From contig CAZRZN010000111.1 of assembly GCA_964604565.1 (NCBI GenBank), positions 1 to 12,441 on the forward strand: DNA of 12,441 nt, read 5' to 3'. The position numbers and the translations under genes were made by a program. Under the pieces are notes generated by a model, which did no database searches, had not been told where the DNA came from, and saw only the letters and a program-made list of their open reading frames with translations. The DNA is from CAZRZN01 sp964604565. GTDB lineage: Bacteria; Pseudomonadota; Alphaproteobacteria; Rhodobacterales; Rhodobacteraceae. This document shows, piece after piece, positions 1 through 7,324 of the stretch (positions are counted from its first letter, which is position 1; every line of letters starts with the position of its first letter).

Positions 1-621
1 ATGATCGCCGTGATCGGCGGGCGGATCATCCCCTCCTTCACCCGCAACTGGCTGGTAAGGGAACACGACCCCGCGCGGCCCGCACCGCCCATGCAGCGTT
101 TCGACAAGCTGGTTCTGCTGGCCAGCCTCGCCATCCTGATCCTTTGGGTCGTCAGGCCTTTTGCGGCCCAAACCGCCGCGGCGCTGATCCTGTTCGGCGG
201 GCTGCACCTTGTCCGGCAGGCGCGCTGGCAACCGCACCACACGCTGCGCGAACCGCTGGTTTGGGTGCTGCACGCCGCCTACCTGTTCATTCCGCTGGGT
301 GCCTTCGCGCTTGGCCTCGATCAGATCATGGGCCATCCGGGCACCGCCGGGGCGCAGCACCTCTGGATGGCCGGGGCCATCGGCGCGATGACCCTTGCCG
401 TGATGACCCGCGCCAGCCTCGGCCACACCGGCCAGCCCCTGACCGCGAACCGGGCGACCGTGGCGATCTACCTCTGCCTGTTCGGCTCCGTTCTGGTCCG
501 GCTCTGGGCGTCGCGCCATCTGGACCTCACGCATCTGTCCGGGGCGCTCTGGCTTGCGGCCTTCGCCGGATTCGTGCTGGCCTACGGCCCGTCGCTCCTG
601 CGTCCGAAACCGGAGAAATGA
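1..621 (+). CDS. nnrS: NnrS family membrane protein, C-terminal part (5' end outside the window)
   Basis: NnrS is a polytopic haem- and copper-containing membrane protein of the nitric-oxide/denitrification regulon. It is linked to relief of NO stress; its exact biochemistry is unsettled. The visible 206 residues hold the family's GGRIIPSFTRNWL segment at the very start and the LGHTGQPL motif around residues 140-147. About six hydrophobic segments are visible, roughly at residues 37-54, 57-67, 86-105, 121-136, 153-168 and 181-198. Full-length members are near 400 residues, so the Met at position 1 is almost certainly internal and the gene begins outside the window. The stop is followed one base later by the nnrU ATG, so the two genes are surely co-transcribed. 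No NnrR/FNR-type box is visible because the promoter lies off the left edge. Family assignment is firm; the 5' boundary is unknown. Confidence 0.9.
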   Translation: MIAVIGGRIIPSFTRNWLVREHDPARPAPPMQRFDKLVLLASLAILILWVVRPFAAQTAAALILFGGLHLVRQARWQPHHTLREPLVWVLHAAYLFIPLGAFALGLDQIMGHPGTAGAQHLWMAGAIGAMTLAVMTRASLGHTGQPLTANRATVAIYLCLFGSVLVRLWASRHLDLTHLSGALWLAAFAGFVLAYGPSLLRPKPEK

Positions 622-622
622 C

Positions 623-1291
623 ATGGGATGGACCGGATTCGCCGCCATCTTCGCGGCCTTCTTTCTCACGCATTCGATCCCGGTGCGCCCGGCGGTGAAA
701 TCCCGCGTGGTGAAGATGATCGGCCAGCGCGGCTTCGGGCTGGGCTATTCGATCCTCTCGGTCGCGATGCTGGCGCTGCTGATCTGGTCAGCGGGTGAGG
801 CGCCCTATGTTCCGCTCTGGCCGCAGATCGAATGGCATCGCCACGCGGCGCATCTGGGTATGCTGGCCGTCTGCCTGATCCTCGCGCTTGGCATCGCGCG
901 GCCGAACCCGTTTTCCTTTGGCGGAGCGCGAAACGACAGGTTCGATCCCGCCCGCCCGGGCATCCTGCGCTGGACACGCCACCCGATCCTGCTGGCGCTC
1001 GCGCTCTGGGCGGGCGTGCATCTGTTGCCCAACGGGGATCTTGCGCATGTGATCCTCTTCGGCGTGCTGGGTAGTTTCGCAATCGCGGGCCGCGCGCTGA
1101 TCGACCGGCGCAATCGGCGGGTCCTCGGCGCGTCGCGATGGGCGGCCCTCGACGCCGCCCGCAAGGCCGCCCCGTGGTTCCACGCGCCGCGCTCGTGGCC
1201 GGTCCTTTTCCTCCGTCTGCTGATCGGTCTGGCCGCCTTCGCGGCTCTGCTTCTGGCACATCCGCATGTGATCGGCGTGCCCGCGCTATGA
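623..1291 (+). CDS. nnrU: NnrU family protein
   Basis: NnrU is an integral membrane protein of the NnrU/isoprenylcysteine methyltransferase-like superfamily, found beside denitrification genes in Rhodobacter-type bacteria and needed there for normal expression of nitrite and NO reductases. The start at 623 gives 222 residues beginning MGWTGFAAIFAAFFLTHSIP, with CGGAGAA just upstream as ribosome binding site inside the end of nnrS. The frame is open upstream to 554, but that part overlaps nnrS and is not needed. Visible features are an N-terminal helix, the SRVVKMIGQRGF segment, several hydrophobic helices, and the RHP box in GILRWTRHPILLALALWAG that is typical of this superfamily. Length is normal for NnrU. 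The same reading frame continues past the stop into a ProC-like remnant, listed separately. Confidence 0.92.
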   Translation: MGWTGFAAIFAAFFLTHSIPVRPAVKSRVVKMIGQRGFGLGYSILSVAMLALLIWSAGEAPYVPLWPQIEWHRHAAHLGMLAVCLILALGIARPNPFSFGGARNDRFDPARPGILRWTRHPILLALALWAGVHLLPNGDLAHVILFGVLGSFAIAGRALIDRRNRRVLGASRWAALDAARKAAPWFHAPRSWPVLFLRLLIGLAAFAALLLAHPHVIGVPAL

Positions 1292-1648
1292 CGGTGCATC
1301 CCGCCTGCATCGCAGACCGTTCTTGCCCAGCGCCCCGCCTTCCCGGAGACTGCATGTCATGGGCCGGATCGCCAGAACATGCGCGCCATCTTCGACGCCT
1401 GCGGACGGACGGATGAGGTCGAACAAGAGGCGCATATCGAATGTTTCACCGCGATGACCGGCCCGGTGCCCGGTTTCGTCGCCTTCTACGCCAAGGCGAT
1501 GGTGGATTATGCGACGGCACAGGGGATCGCCCCCGAAATCGCGGACCGCGCCGTTAAACCGCCCGACCTGCACATCCATGTGCATGGATTGTGCATCGTC
1601 CGTGCATGCTTTGTGACTCATAATTTCTTTTCCAAATCAGCGTATTAA
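1292..1648 (+). pseudogene. Remnant of a pyrroline-5-carboxylate reductase (ProC)-like gene
   Basis: Directly after the nnrU stop, in the same frame, the translation reads RCIPPASQ..., then ...MRAIFDACGRTDEVEQEA, then FTAMTGPVPGFVAFYAKAMV, then YATAQGIAPEIADRAVK. This order matches the second half of ProC-like reductases: the R-x-x-P loop after the Rossmann fold, an acidic D/E-V-x-x-E stretch, and the T-A-x-x-G-x-x-P-x-F-V helix of the dimerisation domain. The N-terminal NAD(P)-binding half is missing. Similarity stops at about 1558, although the frame runs on to a TAA at 1646-1648 through unrelated sequence. The first ATG in frame is at 1379 and has no convincing ribosome binding site. I read it as a fragment truncated at both ends. 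A short expressed 89-residue protein from 1379 is the less likely alternative. The assignment comes from motif recall, not from a search. Confidence 0.55.
1569..1622. repeat. TGTGCAT repeats at 11-bp spacing, overlapping an inverted repeat
   Basis: TGTGCAT begins at 1579 and again at 1590, CGTGCAT at 1601 and TGTGACT at 1612, all exactly 11 bp apart, so the copies lie on one face of the helix. A nearly perfect dyad overlaps the first two: TGCACATCCATG (1569-1580) pairs with CATGGATTGTGCA (1583-1595), with one extra T. The cluster lies between two convergent transcription units, just past the end of the proC remnant. It could be a protein-binding array, a stem-loop at the RNA level, or a scar of the event that truncated the remnant. 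The pattern is read directly; its function is unknown. Confidence 0.6.
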
Positions 1649-1691
1649 CCCTGATTCGCACAGTTTTCCGGCGGACCGCTCCGGTCGCGCC

Positions 1692-2399
1692 CTAGTCCAC
1701 CCGCCGCACCAACAACTGGTTGCCGGTCGTGCTGCGTTTCGTCTCGAACACCTTCAGGTCCGCCACCACGTCCGACAGCTTGCGCTTGCCATAGCTGCGG
1801 GTGTCGAAATCCGGGTTCGCCGCCGTGATCACCTGTCCGATATCGCCCAGACGATACCATTCGTCGTCCTGATCTATCGCGTCCATCGCCTTGAAGATCA
1901 GATCGCGCGCCTGCGTCAGATCCTGTTTCTTGCTGGGTTTCGCGCCCGGGGTCCGATCCGGGGCGGAGTCCAGATTTTCCAGAAAAATGAACCGCTTGCA
2001 GGCCTTGCGAAAGGCGTCGGGCGTCTTTTCCATGCCCATGCCGTAGACCTGCAACCCCTGTTCGCGCAACCGGCTGGCCAACCGGGTGAAGTCGCTGTCC
2101 GAACTCACCAGCACGAACCCGTCAAAGCGGCTGGAATGCATCAGGTCCATCGCGTCGATCACCAGCGCGATGTCGCTGGCATTCTTGCCCACGGTGTTGG
2201 CCGGCTGGTGGTGCGGCACGATGCCGAATTCCGCCTGCACCTTGGACCAGCCCGACATCTGCTGGCTGGAGAAATCCCCGTAGCAGCGCCGCACCGACGC
2301 CTCCCCCAGAATGGCGATCTCGTCAAAGATCGCCTTGGTATATTTCGGCGACGTATTGTCCGCATCAATCAAAACGGCCAGCAGAGGGGTATCGGTCAT
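1692..2399 (-). CDS. NYN domain (LabA-like, PIN-fold) protein with C-terminal LOTUS/OST-HTH domain
   Basis: This is a probable metal-dependent RNase or RNA-binding protein of the cytoplasm. Residues 8-145 form the NYN/LabA-like PIN domain, with acidic metal-binding positions at IDADN (Asp12, Asp14), SDIALVIDAMD (Asp76, Asp82) and SSDSDF (Asp101, Asp103). A charged linker (about 145-160) leads to residues 160-235, which match the OST-HTH/LOTUS RNA-binding pattern: the DLIFKAMDAI helix, W-Y-R-L-G-D-I-G, P-D-F-D-T-R-S-Y-G-K-R-K-L-S-D, then a short beta end. I chose the start at 2399 (MTDTPLL) because GGAG sits five bases upstream and the IDADN strand then falls at the usual position. The open frame reaches 2456, but the extra 19 residues look non-coding. 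The gene lies 133 bp downstream of the acetyltransferase stop on the same strand. Domain calls are firm; the substrate is unknown. Confidence 0.9.
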   Translation of the reverse strand: MTDTPLLAVLIDADNTSPKYTKAIFDEIAILGEASVRRCYGDFSSQQMSGWSKVQAEFGIVPHHQPANTVGKNASDIALVIDAMDLMHSSRFDGFVLVSSDSDFTRLASRLREQGLQVYGMGMEKTPDAFRKACKRFIFLENLDSAPDRTPGAKPSKKQDLTQARDLIFKAMDAIDQDDEWYRLGDIGQVITAANPDFDTRSYGKRKLSDVVADLKVFETKRSTTGNQLLVRRVD

Positions 2400-2532
2400 G
2401 AGATCTCCATTATGTCCTGCCGCCTTCGGCCAAGGCACGTCACAGACCGGCGTCATTTCTCAATATGACAGCAAATTCAAGGCATAACCACCCGGCACGT
2501 CATCAAGGCAATACCGCACCCCCGCGCCCGGA

Positions 2533-3021
2533 CTACAGACGTCGATACATGACCAGCGCATCGACAAGACCCGATTCCGGATGGTGAAAGGCTCCGGGCA
2601 GACGCCCGGCCACCTCGAACCCGGCGCGCTGCCAGGTCGCGACCGCGCGGGTGTTGGTCTCGACGACGAAGTTATACTGCATCGCCCGAAAGCCCATCTG
2701 CCGCGCCGTCGCCAGCGAATGGGCCAGCATTCCCCGCGCCACGCCGCGCCCACGCGATGCCGCGTCCGTGACATAGCCGCAATTGCAGACATGGCTCCCG
2801 CCACCCTTCTGATTCCGAACGATATAATAGGTGCCCCGGAGGTGCCCGTCCGCCTCGGCGACGAACACATGCCGCTCGCCCCCTGTCCAGTAGGCCAGTG
2901 CCTCCGCCGCGCCTATGTCGGGGTCGATGGAATAGGTATCACCGGCGCGAAACACCGGCAGCAGCATCGCCGTCACCGCTGCCGCGTCACTGGACAGGTA
3001 GGGCCGGATCACCACATCCAT
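2533..3021 (-). CDS. GNAT family N-acetyltransferase
   Basis: This 162-residue single-domain protein should transfer an acetyl group from acetyl-CoA to an amine on an unknown small molecule or protein. The acetyl-CoA pyrophosphate loop is R-G-R-G-V-A at residues 90-95 (pattern R/Q-x-x-G-x-G/A). It is preceded by the beta-4 strand CNCGYVTD and followed by the GMLAHSLATARQMGF helix. The NFVVETNTRAVATWQRAGFEVAGRLPG segment is the typical beta-5/alpha-4 end with an N-x-R-A and a G-F-E pair. The start at 3021 gives the usual 'MDVVIRPYLSSDAAAV' opening; upstream only GGGAA is seen, a weak ribosome site. The gene lies 60 bp downstream of frmA on the same strand without an obvious terminator, so co-transcription is likely. 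The substrate cannot be told from sequence. Confidence 0.9.
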   Translation of the reverse strand: MDVVIRPYLSSDAAAVTAMLLPVFRAGDTYSIDPDIGAAEALAYWTGGERHVFVAEADGHLRGTYYIVRNQKGGGSHVCNCGYVTDAASRGRGVARGMLAHSLATARQMGFRAMQYNFVVETNTRAVATWQRAGFEVAGRLPGAFHHPESGLVDALVMYRRL

Positions 3022-3081
3022 GCGGGTTCCCGTCGCGCCGCCACAAAGAAGAAGCAGGAACCGGCCATATCGCCCTCAGGA

Positions 3082-4194
<1,113 letters not shown>

Positions 4195-4362
4195 CTCAGA
4201 GCCTCCCCTTGAATTGTCCTGATGACACTGCGGCAATCCAAATTCGCTCGCAAGGCCCCGTCACGTCCGATGTGGTTTTCTTGCCTCGGCGAATGCGGTC
4301 CGCGGTGCGCAAGACTGCAAGTGTTCGCTTCTCCTTCCCGGATCGCCAAGGCCGAATGGTGG

Positions 4363-4380
4363 TCCGGCGCCCTTGCCGGA
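4363..4380 (-). terminator. Short GC stem-loop abutting the STAS-like gene stop
   Basis: Six-base arms TCCGGC (4363-4368) and GCCGGA (4375-4380) with a six-base loop lie immediately after the stop codon of the gene at 4381. There is no run of T downstream on the - strand, so it is at best a weak terminator or an RNA-end-stabilising hairpin. The rest of 4195-4380, upstream of frmA, shows no convincing promoter or operator. Confidence 0.3.
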
Positions 4381-4815
4381 TCAGATGTCGATTTCGCGGC
4401 AGGATTCCGGCTGCGCGCAGCCTGCCTTCGCTCTCACCCAGACGATGGCGTCGTTATAGGATTTGGTCACGAGGGAATTTTCCGCCGAACGCAGTCCGGC
4501 GATCTCGGCATAGGCGCCATACATTCTCAGCATGCCGAAATCGACATCCGAACCCGCGACCATTGCATAGGGAACTTCGGTGTGCTGCGAGGTGAATTCC
4601 ATTCTCTGCCTGAAGATCCGCCTGAAATCATCGGCGGTATAGTCATGCAAACTTGCCTTGCGAAAATCCAGCAAGACAGGATTACCGAAGACCGCCTTCA
4701 GGCCGGCATTCTCGGCGGCTTGTTTTGCACCTTCGAGGAGTTCCTCAAGGCGAAAGGGTTCAATCGCGCGGATGACGACTATTCCGCAAGTCTGGCAATT
4801 GGTCGGTATGATCAC
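4381..4815 (-). CDS. Small STAS/SpoIIAA-like protein of unknown function
   Basis: The 144-residue product is hydrophilic and has no signal peptide. Residues 13-130 show an STAS/SpoIIAA-like layout seen in small Rhodobacterales proteins: IVVIRAIEPFRLEELLEG, then PVLLDFRKASLHDYTADDFRRIF, then PYAMVAGSDVDFGMLRMYGAYAE, then NDAIVWVRA. This suggests a small alpha/beta regulatory or lipid/nucleotide-sensing fold rather than an enzyme. The start is uncertain. GTG at 4815 is the only normal start codon in frame, with AAAGGG six bases upstream. The open frame continues upstream, through C-x-x-C and a second Cys-pair region, to a TGA at about 4900 without any ATG, GTG or TTG. A run of seven C on the coding strand (G at 4837-4843) lies in this upstream stretch. 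An overlapping 233-codon frame on the + strand (4222-4923) looks like a shadow. Confidence 0.7.
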   Translation of the reverse strand: MIIPTNCQTCGIVVIRAIEPFRLEELLEGAKQAAENAGLKAVFGNPVLLDFRKASLHDYTADDFRRIFRQRMEFTSQHTEVPYAMVAGSDVDFGMLRMYGAYAEIAGLRSAENSLVTKSYNDAIVWVRAKAGCAQPESCREIDI

Positions 4816-4922
4816 GGCATGCCCTTTTTGAAAGCCGGGGGGGCACTGGATACATGTCTGTTTAGCGAAGCGTCGTTTGTCGAAGCAATCGTCGGGACAT
4901 CAGGAACAGGCTCCAACTTATG

Positions 4923-4950
4923 ATGCTACACGCATGATTTCTTGCGTCAA
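4923..4950 (-). promoter_or_regulatory. Possible sigma-70-type promoter for the STAS-like gene
   Basis: On the - strand TTGACG (4950-4945) is followed after 16 bases by TAGCAT (4928-4923), a four-of-six match to the -10 consensus. It would start a transcript about 110 bases before the GTG at 4815. It was identified by eye only; such matches occur by chance. Confidence 0.3.
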
Positions 4951-4958
4951 TCTTGCGC

Positions 4959-4980
4959 TGACCTACGTGCCACAAGGTCA
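4959..4980. promoter_or_regulatory. Dyad TGACCT-N10-AGGTCA upstream of the putative promoter
   Basis: Perfect six-base arms at 4959-4964 and 4975-4980 lie nine bases upstream of the proposed -35 of the STAS-like gene. The half-site spacing of 16 bp suits a dimeric regulator bound beside the polymerase. No regulator family is recognised. Confidence 0.25.
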
Positions 4981-5103
4981 ATGTAGATCATACACGGGCC
5001 TAAAGATCCGTTACCGCATCACGGATTGCGCGTGTGTAAACCATTGATATGCCGGGCGGTGTTGGTTTGTGCCAAGCGGCGTGCGCAAGGCGGAGCGGTT
5101 TTC

Positions 5104-5123
5104 GGCCGGCTGCGCGTCCGGCC
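5104..5123 (-). terminator. GC stem-loop just after the cupin gene stop
   Basis: Six-base arms GGCCGG (5104-5109) and CCGGCC (5118-5123) with an eight-base loop sit two bases past the cupin stop codon. No T-run follows on the - strand, so termination here is only possible, not shown. Confidence 0.3.
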
Positions 5124-5125
5124 TC

Positions 5126-5497
5126 TCAATACCCACCGGGTTTATGCGCGAAAAAAACCTTGGTGAGATCCTCGTCGACCTCCCAGGTGACGCGGCTTCC
5201 GTCGCGCAGGAAACAACTGTCCCCGGCGGCCAGTTCGGTGACCGCGCCGGTCGCATGATCCCGGATCCGGCCCCTGCCCCCCAGCACCATCATCAGCTCA
5301 TCGCCCTGCTCGGTGCAGTCAAAGGCACCGCGCGTGCAGCGCCAGATGCCGTGGCGGGTGGGATGTCCCGGCCCGCCAGAATCGATGCGCCCGGAGGTCC
5401 GCGGCTCCCCCTCCCGGATAGAGTAGTTGCTGGCAGGATTGTCGAACGGCCAGAATTCAAGCGGGCCGACCTCATCGCCGGGTTTGTATTTCAACAT
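5126..5497 (-). CDS. Cupin domain protein (Cupin_3 / DUF861 type)
   Basis: This 123-residue cytoplasmic protein is a single small beta-barrel. Residues 50-118 carry the DUF861-type cupin pattern: GIWRCTRGAFDCTEQGDELMM, a GGRGRI turn, ELAAGDSCFLRDGSRVTWEV and a closing TKVFFAH strand. The family includes ureidoglycine aminohydrolase-like and many uncharacterised proteins. The classical cupin histidines are missing: in motif 1 only Glu67 is at a ligand position, which is common in this subfamily, so activity is uncertain. The start at 5497 gives the expected MLKYKPGDEVGPLEFWPF opening; AGG is found six bases upstream and a stronger GAGGGG slightly farther. The gene is divergent from imuB, with 147 bp between, and no ureide or purine catabolism genes are near. 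The reaction is unknown. Confidence 0.85.
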   Translation of the reverse strand: MLKYKPGDEVGPLEFWPFDNPASNYSIREGEPRTSGRIDSGGPGHPTRHGIWRCTRGAFDCTEQGDELMMVLGGRGRIRDHATGAVTELAAGDSCFLRDGSRVTWEVDEDLTKVFFAHKPGGY

Positions 5498-5611
5498 CGC
5501 GTGCCTGTCCCCTCGCCTTTTGCCGGTCCCGTTTGAGCGTCACCCTGCACGGCCGCGCCCCGGCTGTATAGCCAAAGCGCGTGGACTCGACTCGATGCGC
5601 CTCGGCAATTA

Positions 5612-5626
5612 GAACAAAATAAGAAC
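5612..5626 (+). promoter_or_regulatory. LexA (SOS) box GAAC-N7-GAAC upstream of imuB
   Basis: GAAC at 5612-5615 and GAAC at 5623-5626, separated by AAAATAA, give an exact match to the alphaproteobacterial LexA site (GTTC-N7-GTTC on the other strand). It ends 18 bases before the imuB ATG, where LexA would block transcription. A perfect seven-base inverted repeat, CTCGGCA (5601-5607) and TGCCGAG (5634-5640), encloses it. The motif is read directly; DNA-damage control of imuB is inferred from it. Confidence 0.85.
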
Positions 5627-5644
5627 AACCTGCTGCCGAGTCAC

Positions 5645-7324
5645 ATGTCCCACCGACGCATCCTTTCGCTCTGGTTTCCACGCCTTGGCGCCGAAAGGCT
5701 TATCCGGGCCGAACCGCATCTGTCCGAGGCGCCCTTCGCCACCGTGGCGCAGGACGGCCCCGCGCAGGTTCTGGCTGCCTTGTCCCTGCGCGCCGCACAG
5801 GCCGGTCTCTATCCCGGTCAGCCCCTGCGCGACGCGCATGCCGTTTGCGCGGGTCTGCTGACGCGTCCCGATCATCCGCAACGCAACGCGGCCTTTCTGG
5901 GCACGTTGCACCGCTGGGCGGGCAAGTTCTCACCATGGGTCGCGGCCGAACCGCCCGATGCGCTGGTGATCGACCTGACCGGCTGCACGCATCTTTTCGG
6001 TGGTGAGGCGCCGCTGGCGCAACAGGTCACGCAGGACTGCGCCGATCTGGGCCTGACCGCGCGGCTGGGCATCGCCGACACGCTGGGCGCGGCATGGGCG
6101 CTGGCCCGCTTCGGCGCCCAATCCGACAGCGGGCCGGTGTCCCCGACACCCGCGCGCACCGGTGACGCCATAGATCAGGAGGCGCCGGCAACCCGCGCCC
6201 GCGCAGGCAAGCGCCGACATTGGGAACGTGGTGGATCCGCGCCCGCCTCCGTCCCCAAGGCGCCCAGCGGCAGGGACACCCGCATCGCGCCCCCCGGGCA
6301 GACCTATGGCGCGCTGGCCCCCATGCCGGTCGCGGCACTTCGGTTGACACCGCAGGTCACCGATCAGCTTGCCCGTCTTGGGCTGCGCCGCATCGGTGAC
6401 CTGCTGGGGCAACCGCGCGCCGCCCTTGCCCGCCGCTTTGGCCGGGGCCTTGTCGACCGGCTGGACCAGGCCACCGGCGCCGCACCGGAGCCGGTATCGC
6501 CCACGCCTCCACCGGAACGGTTTGCCGTGCGCATGTCCTTCCCCGAGCCGATCGGGCTGGAGGACGACGTGGCAGAAGCGCTGTCACGCATGACGGACCG
6601 GCTGTGCGAGGCGCTTCGGGCGCGCAATCGCGGGGTCCGCGTTCTGCGTATCGAGGCCCATCGCTGTGACCACCAGATGCAATGGCAGACCGTCACCTCT
6701 GCCACGGCACACGCCCAGCCCCATCGGCTTTTGCCGCTGATCCGTCTCAAACTGCCAGAGATCGAGGCCGGCCCGGGCATCGACATGCTGCGGCTGGAGG
6801 CGCTGCACCACGAACCGCAGCACGCGCGCACCCGTGCCGGTCATCTGGACGCCGCACAACAGGGCAGCCGCCGCCTGCAGGGAGGCGCCGCACTAGAGGA
6901 TCTGGTCAGCCGCCTCGGTGCCCGATTGGGCATGGAGGCGATCACCCTGCGCCATCCCGCCGAGAGCCATATTCCCGAAAAATCCGCGCAAACCCTGTCC
7001 GCCGCATGGTCGGAACCGGCGCAGAACTGGCCTGCCGCACAGGCCCCACGTCCGCTCCTGCTCTGGCGGCCGGAACCGGTCACCGCACCGGATGGCTCGG
7101 CGCCACCGGACCGTTTTCGCTGGCGTGGGCGCGACTGGCGGACATTGGGCCACAAGGGTCCCGAACGCATCACTCCGGAATGGTGGCTCGACGATCCGGA
7201 CTGGCGCTCCGGCCCGCGCGACTACTGGCGCGTGGACACCGACCGCGGCGACCGCCTGTGGCTGTTCTATGCGCATGGCGGCGCGCTCTCACCCGGCTGG
7301 TTCTGCCATGGTGCGTTTGCGTGA
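5645..7324 (+). CDS. imuB: ImuB-like, catalytically inactive Y-family DNA polymerase homologue
   Basis: ImuB is the adaptor of the SOS mutasome: it links the beta clamp, ImuA and the error-prone polymerase DnaE2. The 559 residues start MSHRRILSLWFPRLGAERLI, where Y-family polymerases have a catalytic Asp. The second active-site motif (SxDEA) has become PPDALVIDLTGCTHLFG (residues 103-119), so the catalytic carboxylates are lost, as usual for ImuB. The IGDLLGQPRAALARRFG thumb helix pair is at 250-266, the little-finger region about 300-400, and a DUF6504-type C-terminal end is at about 485-559 (FRWRGRDW, GPERITPEWW, RDYWRVDT, GWFCHGAFA). A Pro/Arg-rich insertion is at about 157-222. No clear QLxLF clamp motif was found. 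The ATG at 5645 is the only start near the LexA box; its ribosome site is weak. imuA does not precede it and dnaE2 does not follow. Confidence 0.93.
   Translation: MSHRRILSLWFPRLGAERLIRAEPHLSEAPFATVAQDGPAQVLAALSLRAAQAGLYPGQPLRDAHAVCAGLLTRPDHPQRNAAFLGTLHRWAGKFSPWVAAEPPDALVIDLTGCTHLFGGEAPLAQQVTQDCADLGLTARLGIADTLGAAWALARFGAQSDSGPVSPTPARTGDAIDQEAPATRARAGKRRHWERGGSAPASVPKAPSGRDTRIAPPGQTYGALAPMPVAALRLTPQVTDQLARLGLRRIGDLLGQPRAALARRFGRGLVDRLDQATGAAPEPVSPTPPPERFAVRMSFPEPIGLEDDVAEALSRMTDRLCEALRARNRGVRVLRIEAHRCDHQMQWQTVTSATAHAQPHRLLPLIRLKLPEIEAGPGIDMLRLEALHHEPQHARTRAGHLDAAQQGSRRLQGGAALEDLVSRLGARLGMEAITLRHPAESHIPEKSAQTLSAAWSEPAQNWPAAQAPRPLLLWRPEPVTAPDGSAPPDRFRWRGRDWRTLGHKGPERITPEWWLDDPDWRSGPRDYWRVDTDRGDRLWLFYAHGGALSPGWFCHGAFA

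Larger units (their letters stand above)
4816..5125. other. Gene-free stretch of about 310 bp between two - strand genes
   Basis: No credible coding sequence is seen. It holds a possible promoter for the STAS-like gene and a dyad upstream of it, both listed separately, and a GC stem-loop at 5104-5123 next to the cupin stop. A 12-codon frame starting MSRRLLRQ (ATG near 4900, - strand) has a GGAG upstream, but there is no other support for translation. Positions 4981-5100 show nothing recognisable. Confidence 0.5.

Noticed and set aside
1674..1686. GACCG-CTC-CGGTC hairpin after the NYN gene stop
   Set aside because: The arms are only five bases with a three-base loop, and A rather than T follows on the - strand; such a small GC dyad is expected by chance here.
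2400..2456. Extension of the NYN protein to the ATG at 2456
   Set aside because: The added residues match nothing in the family and the ATG at 2399 has GGAG at good spacing.
4222..4923. A 233-codon + strand frame covering the STAS-like gene
   Set aside because: It has no ribosome site and no recognisable domain. The opposite strand gives an ordered STAS-like pattern with plausible strands and helices, so the - strand was preferred, though not with full certainty.
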